Origin: Taudactylus pleione
Taxonomy: Eukaryota; Chordata; Amphibia; Anura; Myobatrachidae
Length of the DNA: 64,000 nucleotides
Direction of reading: 5' to 3'
Assembly: GCA_031769625.1 (NCBI GenBank)
Contig: JAUIMM010000188.1
Coordinates: 13,089,501-13,153,500, forward strand
Position numbers and translations under genes: made by a program. Shown piece by piece: positions 45,801 through 57,770 of the stretch (its first letter is position 1; every line of letters starts with the position of its first letter). Below the pieces are notes generated by a model. The model saw only the letters and a program-made list of their open reading frames with translations. It was not told the DNA's origin and did not search any database.

Positions 45801-48160
45801 GCCCTGTGCACAGACTGCTATGTAACCTCTCCTATTCACCCACCACTCACACCTATGTCACTGTGTGCCCAGTGCACAGACTGCTATGTAACCTCTCCTA
45901 TTCACCCACCACTCACACCAATGTCACTGTGTGCCCTGTGCACAGACTGCTATGTAACCTAACCTATTCACCCACCTCTCACATCAATGTCACTGTATGC
46001 CCTGTGCACAGACTGCTATGTAACCTATCCTATTCACCCACCACTCACACCAATGTCACTGTGTATCCTGTGCACAGACTGCTATGTAACCTCTCCTATT
46101 CACCCACCTCTAACACCAATGTCACTGTGTGCCCTGCGCACAGACTGCTAAGTAACCTCTCCTATTCACCTACCACTAACACCTATGTCACTGTGTGCCC
46201 TGTGCACAGACTGCTGTGTAACTTATCCGATTCACCCACCACTCACACCAATGTCACTGTGTGCCCTGGGCACAGACTATGTAACCTCTCCTATTCACCC
46301 ACCATGCACACCTATGTCACTGTGTGCCCTGTGCACAGAATGCTATGTATCCTATCCTATTCACCCACCATTCACACCAATGCCACTGTGTGCCCTGTGC
46401 ACAGACTGCTATGTAACCTTTCCTATTCACCCACCACTCACACCAATGTCACTGTGTGCCCTGTGCACAGACTGCTATGTAACCTCTTCTATTCACATAC
46501 CACTCACACCTATGTCACTGTGAGCCCTGTGCACAGACTGCTATGTATACTCTCCTATTCATCCACCACTCACACCAATGTCACTGTGTACCCTGTGCAC
46601 AGACTGCTACGTAGCCTATCCTATTCACCCACCACTCACACCAATGTCAATGTGTGCCCTGTGCACAGGCTGCTATTTAACCTGTCCTATTCACCTACCA
46701 CTCACACCAATGTCACTGTGTGCCCTGTGCACAGACTGCTATGTAACCTCTCCTATTCACCCACCACACACACCAATGCCACTGTGTGCCCTGTGCACAG
46801 ACTGCTATGTAACCTCTCCTATTCAACTACCACTCACACCAATGTCACTGTGTGCCCTGTGCACAGACGGCTATGTAACCTCTCCTACTCACCCTCCACT
46901 CACACCAATGTCACTGTCTGCCCTTTGCACAGACTGCTATGTAACCTCTCCTATTCACCCACCACTCACACTAATGTCACTGTGTGCCCTGTGCACAGAC
47001 TGCTATGTAACCTATCCTATTCACCCATCACTCACACCAATGTCACTTTGTGCCCTGTGCACAGACTGCTATGTAACCTCTCCTACTCAACCTTCACTCA
47101 CACCAATGTCACTGTCTGCCCTTTGCACAGACTGCTATGTAACCTATCCTATTCACCCACCACTCACACTAATGTCACTGTGTGCCCTGTGCACAGACTG
47201 CTATGTAACCTATCGTATTCTCCCACCACTCACACCAATGTCACTGTGTGCTCTGTGCACAGACTGCTATGTAACCTCTCCTATTCACCCACCACTCACA
47301 CCAATGTCACTGTGTGCCCTCTGCACAGACTGCTATGTAACCTATCCTATTCACCCACCACGCAAACCAATGTCACTGTGTGCCCTGTGCACAGACTGCT
47401 ATGTAACCTCTCCTATTCACCCACCACTCACACCTATGTCACTGTGTGCCCAGTGCACAGACTGCTATGTAACCTCTCCTATTCACCCACCACTCACACC
47501 AATGTCACTGCGTGCCCTGTGCACAGACTGCTATGTAACCTATCCTATTCACCCACCTCTCACATCAATGTCACTGTATGCCCTGTGCACAGACTGCTAT
47601 GTAACCTATCCTATTCACCTACCACTAACACCTATGTCACTGTGTGCCCTGTGCACAGACTGCTGTGTAACTTATCCGATTCACCCACCACTCACACCAA
47701 TGTCACTGTGTGCCCTGGGCACAGACTATGTAACCTCTCCTATTCACCCACCATGCACACCTATGTCACTGTGTGCCCTGTGCACAGAATGCTATGTATC
47801 CTATCCTATTCACCCACCATTCACACCAATGCCACTGTGTGCCCTGTGCACAGACTGCTATGTAACCTTTCCTATTCACCCACCACTCACACCAATGTCA
47901 CTGTGTGCCCTGTGCACAGACTGCTATGTAACCTCTTCTATTCACATACCACTCACACCTATGTCACTGTGAGCCCTGTGCACAGACTGCTATGTATACT
48001 CTCCTATTCATCCACCACTCACACCAATGTCACTGTGTGCCCTGTGCACAGACTGCTATGTAGCCTATCCTATTCACCCACCACTCACACCAATGTCAAT
48101 GTGTGCCCTGTGCACAGGCTGCTATTTAACCTGTCCTATTCACCTACCATTCACACCAAT
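40085..48160 (+). repeat. Tandem duplication of a block of about 4.0 kb
   Basis: Copy 1 begins near 40,085 and copy 2 near 44,100, both at a unit with CTGTGCAAAGACTGC followed by TAAGTCACTGTGTGAC. The offset is 4,017 bp at first. It becomes 4,012 after a 5-bp loss in copy 2 near 44,571 (CTGCTACCTCTCC). It becomes 4,078 after copy 2 gains one full 66-bp unit near 46,950. The stop-bearing unit CTGCTAAGTAACC appears at 42,136 and 46,148, again 4,012 apart. Confidence 0.85.
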
Positions 48161-48300
48161 GTCACTGTGTACCCTGTGCACAGACTGCTATGTAACCTCT
48201 CCTATTCACCCACCACACACACCAATGCCACTGTGTGCCCTGTGCACAGACTGCTATGTAACCTCTCCTATTCAACTACCACTCACACCAATGTCACTGT

Positions 48301-51300
48301 GTGCCCGTGCACAGACTGCTATGTAACCTATCCTGTTCACCAACAACTCACACCTATGTCACTGTGTGCCCTGTGCACAGACTGCTATGTAACCTCTCCT
48401 ACTCACCCTCCACTCACACCAATGTCACTGTGTGCCCTTTGCACAGACTGCAATGTAACCTATCCTATTCACCCACAACTCACACTAATGTCACTGTGTG
48501 CACTGTGTACAGACTGCTATGTAACCTATCCTATTCACCCACCACTCACACCAATGTCATTGTGTGCCCTGTGCACAGACTGCTATGTAACCTCTCCTAT
48601 TCATCCACCACTCACACCAATGTCACTGTGTGCCTTGTGCACCGACTGCTATGTAACCTCTCCAACTCACCCACCACTCACACCTATGCCACTGTGTGCC
48701 CGGTGCACAGACTGCAATGTAACCTATCCTGTTCACCCACCACTCACACCTATGTCACTGTGTGCCCTGTGCACAGACGTCTATGTAACCTCTCCTATTC
48801 ACCCTCCACTCACACCAATGTCACTGTCTGCCCTTTGCACAGACTGCTATGTAACCTCTCCTATTCACCCACCTCTCACACCAATGTCACTGTGTGCCCT
48901 GTGCACAGACTGCAATGTAACCTATCCTATTCACCCACCTCTCACATCAATGTCACTGTGTGCCCTGTGCACAGACTGCTATATGTAATCTATCCTATTC
49001 ACCCACCACTCAAACCAATGTCACTGAGTATCCTGTGCACAGACTGCTATGTAACCTCTCCTATTCACCCACCTCTAACACCAATGTCACTGTGTGCCCT
49101 GTGCACAGACTGCTATGTAACCTCTCCTATTCACCTACCACTCACACCTATGTCACTGTGTGCCCTGTGCACAGACTGCTATGTAACTTATCCTATTCAC
49201 CCACCACTCACACCAATGTCACTGTGTGCCCTGTGCACAGACTGCTATGTAACCTATCCTATTCATCCACCACTCACACCAATGTCACTGTGTGCCCTGG
49301 GCACAGACTATGTAACCTCTCCTTTTCACCCACCATGCACACCTATGTCACTGTGTGCCCTGTGCACAGAATGCTATGTATCCTATCCTATTCACCCACC
49401 ATTCACACCAATGTCACTGTGTGCCCAGTGCACAGACTGCTATGTAACCTTTCCTATTCACCCACCACTCACACCAATGTCACTGTGTGCCCTGTGCACA
49501 GACTGCTATGTAACCTCTCCTATTCACCTACCACTCACACCTATGTCACTGTGTGTCCTGTGCACAGACTGCTATGTATCCTCTCCTATTCATCCACCAC
49601 TCACACCAATGTCACTGTGTGCCCTGTGCACAGACTGCTATGTAACTTATCCTATTCACCCACCACTCACACCAATGTCACTGTGTGCCCTGTGCACAGA
49701 CTGCTATGTAACCTATCCTATTCATCCACCACTCACACCAATGTCACTGTGTGCCCTGGGCACAGACTATGTAACCTCTCCTTTTCACCCACCATGCACA
49801 CCTATGTCACTGTGTGCCCTGTGCACAGAATGCTATGTATCCTATCCTATTCACCTACCACTCACACCAATGTCACTGTGTGCCCTGTGCACAGACTGCT
49901 ATGTAACCTCTCCAATTCACCCTCCACACACACCAATGTCACTGTGTGCCCAGTGCACAGACTGCTATGTAACCTCTCCTATTCACCTCACTCACACCTA
50001 TGTCACTGTGTGCCCTGTGCACAGACTGCTATGTATCCTCTCCAATTCATCCACCACTCACACCTATGTCACTGTGTGCCCTGTGCACAGACTGCTATGT
50101 AGCCTCTCCTATTCACCTCACTCACACCTATGTCACTGTGTGCCCTGTGCACAGACTGCTATGTATCCTCTCCAATTCATCCACCACTCACACCTATGTC
50201 ACTGTGTGCCCTGTGCACAGACTGCTATGTAACCTCTCCTATTCACCAACCACTCACACCAATGTCACTGTGTGCCCTGTGCACAGACTGCTATGTAACC
50301 TCTCCTATTCACCTACCACTCACACCTATGTCACTGTGTGCCTTGTGCACAGACTGCTATGTAACCTATCCTGTTCACCCACCACTCACACCTATGTCAC
50401 TGTGTGCCCTGTGCACAGACTGCTATGTAACCTCTCCTACTCACCCTCCACTCACACCAATGTCACTGTCTGCCCTTTGCACAGACTGCTATGTAACCTA
50501 TCCTATTCACCCACCACTCACACTAATGTCACTGTGTGCCCGGTGCACAGACTGCTATGTAACCTATCGTATTCACCCACCACTCACACCTATGTCACTG
50601 TGTGCCCTGTGCACAGACTGCTATGTAACCTCTCCTATTCACCCACCACTCACACCAATGTCACTGTGTGCCCCGTGCACAGACTGCTATGTAACCTATC
50701 CTATTCACCCACCACTCAAACCAATGTCACTGTGTGCCCTGTGCACAGACTGCTATGTAACCTCTCCTATTCACCCACCACTCACACCTATGTCACTGTG
50801 TGCCCAGTGCACAGACTGCTATGTATCCTTTCCTATTCACCCACCACTCACACCAATGTCACTGTGTGCCCTGTGCACAGACTGCTATGTAAACTATCCT
50901 ATTCACCCACCTCTCACATCAATGTCACTGTGTGCCCTGTGCACAGACTGCTATGTAACCTATCCTATTCACCCACCACTCACACCAATGTCACTGTGTA
51001 TCCTGTGCACAGACTGCTATGTAACCTCTCCTATTCACCCACCTCTAACACCAATGTCACTGTGTGCCCTGTGCAAAGACTGCTATGTAACCTCTCCTAT
51101 TCACCTACCACTCACACCTAAGTCACTGTGTGACCAGTGCACAGACTGCTATGTAACTTATGCGATTCATCCACCACTCACACCAATGTCACTGTGTCCC
51201 CTGTGCACAGACTGCTATGTAACCTATCCTATTCTTCCACCACTCACACCAATGTCACTGTGTGCCCTGGGCACAGACTATGTAACCTCTCCTATTCACC

Positions 51301-53630
51301 CACCATGCACACCTATGTCACTGTGTGCCCTGTGCACAGAATGCTATGTATCCTATCCTAATCACCCACCATTCACACCAATGTCACTGTGTGCCCTGTG
51401 CACAGACTGCTATGTAACCTTTCCTATTCACCCACCACTCACACCAATGTCACTGTGTGCCCTGTGCACAGACTGCTATGTAACCTCTCCTATTCACCTA
51501 CCACTCACACCTATGTCACTGTGAGCCCTGTGCACAGACTGCTATGTATCCTCTCCTATTCATCCACCACTCACACCAATGTCACTGTGTGCCCTGTGCA
51601 CAGACTGCTACGTAGACTATCCTATTCACCCACCACTCAAACCAATGTCACTGTGTGCCCTGTGCACAGGCTGCTATTTAACCTGTCCTATTCACCTACC
51701 ACTCACACCTATGTCACTGTGTGCCCTTTGCACAGACTGCTATGTAACCTATCCTATTCACCCACCACACACACCAATGTCACTGTGTGCCCTGTGCACA
51801 GACTGCTATGTAACCTCTCCTATTCATCCACCACTCACACCAATGTCACTGTGTGCCCTGTGCACTGACTGCTATGTAACCTCTCCTATTCACCCACCAC
51901 TCAAACCAATGTCACTGTGTGCCCTGTGCACAGACTGCTATGTAACCTCTCCTACTCACCCACCACTCACACCTATGCCACTGTGTGCCCGGTGCACAGA
52001 CTGCAATGTAACCTATCCTGTTCACCCACCACTCACACCTATGTCACTGTGTGCCCTGTGCACAGACGGCTATGTAACCTCTCCTACTCACCCTCCACTC
52101 ACACCAATGTCACTGTCTGCCCTTTGCACAGACTGCTATGTAACCTCTCCTATTCACCCACCACTCACACTAATGTCACTGTGTGCCCTGTGCACAGACT
52201 GCTATGTAACCTATCCTATTCACCCATCACTCACACCAATGTCACTGTGTGCCCTGTGCACAGACTGCTATGTAACCTCTCCTACTCAACCTCCACTCAC
52301 ACCAATGTCACTGTCTGCCCTTTGCACAGACTGCTATGTAACCTATCCTATTCACCCACCACTCACACTAATGTCACTGTGTGCCCTGTGCACAGACTGC
52401 TATGTAACCTATCATATTCTCCCACCACTCACACCAATGTCACTGTGTGCTCTGTGCACAGACTGCTATATAACCTCTCCAATTCACCCACCACTCACAC
52501 CAATGTCACTGTGTGCCCTCTGCACAGACTGCTATGTAACCTATCCTATTCACCCACCACGCAAACCAATGTCACTGTGTGCCCTGTGCACAGACTGCTA
52601 TGTAACCTCTCCTATTCACCCACCACTCACACCTATGTCACTGTGTGCCCAGTGCACAGACTGCTATGTAACCTCTCCTATTCACCCACCACTCACACCA
52701 ATGTCACTGTGTGCCCTGTGCACAGACTGCTATGTAACCTAACCTATTCACCCACCTCTCACATCAATGTCACTGTATGCCCTGTGCACAGACTGCTATG
52801 TAACCTATCCTATTCACCCACCACTCACACCAATGTCACTGTGTATCCTGTGCACAGACTGCTATGTAACCTCTCCTATTCACCCACCTCTAACACCAAT
52901 GTCACTGTGTGCCCTGCGCACAGACTGCTAAGTAACCTCTCCTATTCACCTACCACTAACACCTATGTCACTGTGTGCCCTGTGCACAGACTGCTGTGTA
53001 ACTTATCCGATTCACCCACCACTCACACCAATGTCACTGTGTGCCCTGGGCACAGACTATGTAACCTCTCCTATTCACCCACCATGCACACCTATGTCAC
53101 TGTGTGCCCTGTGCACAGAATGCTATGTATCCTATCCTATTCACCCACCATTCACACCAATGCCACTGTGTGCCCTGTGCACAGACTGCTATGTAACCTT
53201 TCCTATTCACCCACCACTCACACCAATGTCACTGTGTGCCCTGTGCACAGACTGCTATGTAACCTCTTCTATTCACATACCACTCACACCTATGTCACTG
53301 TGAGCCCTGTGCACAGACTGCTATGTATACTCTCCTATTCATCCACCACTCACACCAATGTCACTGTGTGCCCTGTGCACAGACTGCTACGTAGCCTATC
53401 CTATTCACCCACCACTCACACCAATGTCAATGTGTGCCCTGTGCACAGGCTGCTATTTAACCTGTCCTATTCACCTACCACTCACACCAATGTCACTGTG
53501 TGCCCTGTGCACAGACTGCTATGTAACCTCTCCTATTCACCCACCACACACACCAATGCCACTGTGTGCCCTGTGCACAGACTGCTATGTAACCTCTCCT
53601 ATTCAACTACCACTCACACCAATGTCACTG
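48301..53630 (+). repeat. Long-range higher-order block, copy 2 (matches 37,374-42,840)
   Basis: Second copy of the block described at 37,374-42,840. It carries an extra 129-bp pair of units (66 + 63 bp) near 49,700 and lacks several units near 51,700 relative to copy 1. To its right (53.6-56.4 kb) the units become more individually varied and end at the array edge. Confidence 0.8.
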
Positions 53631-56437
53631 TGTGCCCTGTGCACAGACTGCTATGTAACCTCTCCTACTCACCCTCCACTCACACCAATGTCACTGTCTG
53701 CCCTTTGCACAGACTGCAATGTAACCTATCCTATTCACCCACAACTCACACTAATGTCACTGTGTGCACTGTGTACAGACTGCTATGTAACCTATCCTAT
53801 TCACCCACCACTCACACCAATGTCATTGTGTGCCCTGTGCACAGACTGCTATGTAACCTCTCCTATTCATCCACCACTCACACCAATCACTGTGTGCCTT
53901 GTGCACCGACTGCTATGTAACCTCTCCAACTCACCCACCACTCACACCTATGCCACTGTGTGCCCGGTGCACAGACTGCAATGTAACCTATCCTGTTCAC
54001 CCACCACTCACACCTATGTCACTGTGTGCCCTGTGCACAGATGGCTATGTAACCTCTCCTACTCACCCTCCACTCACACCATTGTCACTGTCTGCCCTTT
54101 GCACAGACTGCTATGTAACCTCTCCTATTCACCCACCACTCACACTAATGTCACTGTGTGCCCTGTGCACAGACTGCTGTGTAACCTATCCTATTCACCC
54201 ACCACTCACACCAATGTCACTGTGTGCTCTGTGCACAGACTGCTATGTAACCTCTCCTACTCAACCTCCACTCACACCAATGTCACTGTCTGCCCTTTGC
54301 ACAGACTGCTATGTAACCTATCCTATTCACCCACCACTCACACTAATGTCACTGTGTGTCCTGTGCACAGACTGCTATGTAACCTATCGTATTCACCCAC
54401 CACTCACACCAATGTCACTGTGTGCCCTGTGCACAGACTGCTATGTAACCTCTCCTATTCACCCACCACTCACACCAATGTCACTGTGTGCCCTCTGCAC
54501 AGACTGCTATGTAACCTATCCAATTCACCCACCACTCAAACCAATGTCACTGTGTGCCCTGTGCACAGACTGCTATGTAACCTCTCCTATTCACCCACCT
54601 CTAACACCAATGTCACTGTGTGCCCTGTGCACAGACTGCTAAGTAACCTCTCCTATACACCTACCACTCACACCTATGTCACTGTGTGCCCTGTGCACAG
54701 ACTGCTGTGTAACTTATCCGATTCACCCACCACTCACACCAATGTCACTGTGTGCCCGGTGCACAGACTGCAATGTATCCTATCCTGTTCACCCACCACT
54801 CACACCTATGTCACTGTGTGCCCTGTGCACAGACGGCTATGTAACCTCTCCTACTCACCCTCCACTCACACCAATGTCACTGTCTGCCCTTTGCACAGAC
54901 TGCTATGTAACCTCTCCTATTCACCCATCACTCACACTAATGTCACTGTGTGCCCTGTGCACAGACTGCTATGTAACCTGTCCTATTCACCCACCACTCA
55001 CACCAATGTCACTGAGTGCCCTGTGCACAGACTGCTATGTAACCTCTCCTACTCAACCTCCACTCACACCAATGTCACTGTCTGCCCTTTGTACAGACTG
55101 CTATGTAACCTATCCTATTCACCCACCACTCACACTAATGTCACTGTGTGCCCTGTGCACAGACTGCTATGTAACCTATCATATTCACCCACTACTCACA
55201 CCAATGTCACTGTGTGCCCTGTGCACAGACTGCTATGTAACCTCTCCTATTCACCCACCACTCACACCAATGTCACTGTGTGCCCTCTGCACAGACTGCC
55301 ATGTAACCTATCCTATTCACCCACCACTCAAACCAATGTCACTGTGTGCCCTGTGCACAGACTGCTATGTAACCTATCCTATTCACCCACCTCTCACATC
55401 AATGTCACTGTGTGCCCTGTGCACAGACTGCTATGTACCCTATCCTATTCACCCACCACTCACACCAATGTCACTGTGTATCCTGTGCACAGACTGCTAT
55501 GTAACCTCTCCTATTCACCCACCTCTAACACCAATGTCACTGTGTGCCCTGTGCACAGACTGCTAAGTAACCTCTCCTATTCACCTACCACTCACAACTA
55601 TGTCACTGTGTGCCCTGTGCACAGACTGCTGTGTAACTTATCCGATTCACCCACCACTCACACCAATGTCACTGTGTGCCCTGTGCACAGACTGCTATGT
55701 AACCTATCCTATTCTTCCACCACTCACACCAATGTCACTGTGTGCCCTGGGCACAGACAATGTAACCTCTCCTATTCACCCACCATGCACACCTATGTCA
55801 CTGTGTGCCCTGTGCACAGAATGCTATGTATCCTATCCTATTCACCCACCATTCACACCAATGTCACTGTGTGCCCTGTGCACAGACTGCTATGTAACCT
55901 TTCCTATTCACCCACCACTCACACCAATGTCACTGTGTGCCCTGTGCACAGACTGCTATGTAACCTCTCCTATTCACCTACCACTCACACCTATGTCACT
56001 GTGAGCCCTGTCCACAGACTGCTATGTATCCTCTCCTATTCATCCACCACTCACACCAATGTCACTGTGTGCCCCGTGCACAGACTGCTACTTAGCCTAT
56101 CCTATTCACCCACCACTCACACCAATGTCAATGTGTGCCCTGTGCACAGGCTGCTATTTAACCTGTCCTATTCACCTACCACTCACACCAATGTCACTGT
56201 GTGCCCTGTGCACAGACTGCTATGTAGCCTATCCTATTCACCCACCACTCACACCAATGTCACTGTGTGCCTTGTACACAGACTGCTATGTAACCTCTCC
56301 TATTCACCAACCACTCACACCAATTTCACAGTGTGCCCTGTGCACAGACTGCTATGTAGCTTCTCCTATTCACCCACCACTCACGCCAATGCCACTATGT
56401 GCCCTGTGCACAGACTGCTATGTAACCTATCCTATTC

Positions 56438-56697
56438 ATGTGATCGCGGGCCCCATGCACCTCTCCCCACTTACCGGCCACACACATGGTGCCACACCTA
56501 TCTGTTGTATTGACGATGCCAATACATTTTGTTTTTGTTATTGCTCATCTTTAACTTGATTGATGGAGATGAAACAAAGTGCAGGTTATTTCTAGGAGTT
56601 TCCATAATAAAATTGCGCTGTTTTCCTGAAAATTGGTTCAGTAGTTTGTGCGCCAACTTGGAACAAACAGACAGACACAACATTCTTATAATATTAG
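56438..56697 (+). mobile_element. Transposon-like tail, possibly RTE-type LINE 3' end
   Basis: The satellite stops within CCTATTCA and a new sequence begins with TGTGATCGCGGGCCCC. Near its end it reads AAAATTGGTTCAGTAGTTTG, followed by AACAAACAGACAGACA and TTATAATATTAGT. I know that combination (GGTTCAGTAGTTT, repeated CAGA, then an ATATTAGT tail) from 3' regions of RTE-type non-LTR retrotransposons. No reverse transcriptase is present, so this would be a 5'-truncated copy. The assignment comes from motif memory only and could be another element class. No gene is seen. Confidence 0.35.
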
Positions 56698-57770
56698 TGT
56701 GGCGCCCCCATAGAAACCTGTGGAACTACAGGTGCCAGCATGCTTCTTCAGTAAAGTGGAAGTCCCAGAGACACTTGCAACCACACATGGGCAGAGGAGA
56801 CTGCCACAGCACCAGGGGAAACCCCTGCTATCAGCACCCAGACAAGAGCTAATGCGGAGAGGGAAGCCCTGCCTGCACCTACAGAGTGACCCTGCAGCCT
56901 GATCTAGTAAGGTGTGTGAGAGACCCAGAGAACCAGCACAACCACCAAGACTGAGTTAGTACCTACCCACACCAGCCAGTATTGTGTCCTGGCCCCTGAC
57001 CAAGGCAGTAGTAAAGGGAGACACTAGTTTATCTATGGGACAACTCATTTACCTTTAATTAAAAGGAACCAGATTCCAGTCTGTGGTGCAGAACATTGCA
57101 AGCTTTTTATCAGACAGTACCTGAGTTATCCTAAGGAGAACAGTGTCCCTGTGCCTCAGGATCATTCCCACTGCTGTGTCTTTTGGAGGAATTAATATTA
57201 CATTTAAGGACTTTATGAATATGTATATACATCCCTTCTTATATTGGGATCTCACTCCCTGAGCTCAGGTATACCGGAACTATATCCCAGGAATATTGTT
57301 ACCATGATCTGCCTTGGTGTTATATTACAGGATACTTACTAAATGAATAGTGATATTGCCAATATATCAGAAAAGTCATTTCTTTCTTAAATGTAATGTC
57401 TGAAAGTGATTTATACTATTGCGTATAATATTGGAAAGTCACTCATGTTATTACGTGATCCATGGTGCATGTAAAAGTGATTCATAGAATGAGTACAGTA
57501 CAGTATATTGATACAAAAGTGATTATTGCCAATTATTGTTGAGCTGTATATCCAGTGTTTATATTGTTTGTCATTGTGGTGCACCCATCCTGTGGGCAGT
57601 GTTCCTTTACTCAAATTCATTTTTTGCAAATAAAACGACCCCACGGAGGCCTTGCACGCCACACCAGAGACCGATCCTGTACTTCCATAGCTCCGCCATC
57701 ATTAGCGAACCTGAAGTGGAAAGAACTTGCCTGAAGAATCAAGAGGTTAGAGAATTGTAGACACACCGTG
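56698..57770. other. Unassigned single-copy-looking stretch, possibly LTR-derived
   Basis: No protein that I recognise is encoded here; the short ORFs on both strands look random. The stretch opens with TGTGGCGCCCCCATAG, holds a ZNF143-like motif at 56,725, and near its right end has AATAAA (57,629-57,634) followed by GACCCCACGGAGGCC. A TG start, a promoter-type motif and a late poly(A) signal would suit a long terminal repeat, but I could not find a matching CA end, target duplication or primer site. Treat the LTR idea as a guess. Confidence 0.25.
56725..56743 (+). promoter_or_regulatory. ZNF143/Staf-like (SBS) motif
   Basis: The sequence ACTACAGGTGCCAGCATGC agrees with the ZNF143/THAP11 motif ACTACANNTCCCAGCATGC at all fixed positions but one (TGCC for TCCC). 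Such sites occur in promoters and in transposon-derived promoters. There is no gene next to it, so any role would be in an element's own promoter. Confidence 0.4.

Larger units (their letters stand above)
1..56437 (+). repeat. 66-bp satellite/minisatellite array, about 855 units, truncated by left window edge
   Basis: The same 66-bp unit repeats head to tail without interruption. Each unit reads through TGTCACTGTGTGCCCTGTGC, then ACAGACTGCTATGTAACC, then a G-free CA/CT-rich stretch ending CACTCACACCAA. Common substitutions are TCT/TAT after TAACC, CCC/CCT before ACCACTC, and AATG/TATG at the unit end. Length variants are 65 bp (CCCTGTGC to CCCGTGC), 68 bp (CTATGTAAC to CTATATGTAAT), 64 bp (CACCTCACTC) and 63 bp (GGGCACAGACTATG). 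The consensus has no CpG, is about 51% GC, and has far more C (25) than G (9) on this strand. No other sequence interrupts it, and the first base is already mid-unit. Two of three forward frames lack stops in the consensus, which produces long ORFs in overlapping frames; I do not call these genes. I know of no named satellite that matches it. Confidence 0.98.

Noticed and set aside
1..56437. Dozens of long forward ORFs (up to 2,362 codons) as real repetitive-protein genes
   Set aside because: They arise automatically from a 66-bp unit with two stop-free frames. Both frames are open at once, frames rotate at 65- and 68-bp units, stop-bearing units are amplified, and no promoter, signal peptide, splice or unique flanking domain is visible.
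1..56437. CRISPR array
   Set aside because: Units are contiguous with no unique spacers, and the context is eukaryotic.
1..56437. Centromeric satellite with CENP-B boxes
   Set aside because: No TTCG...CGGG-type box is present and the consensus lacks CpG. A centromeric role is not excluded but has no direct support.
56698..56712. Retroviral-type primer binding site (TGGCGCCC)
   Set aside because: Only the first eight bases fit a lysine-tRNA site; the following CCATAGAAACC does not continue the match, and no retroviral coding sequence is nearby.
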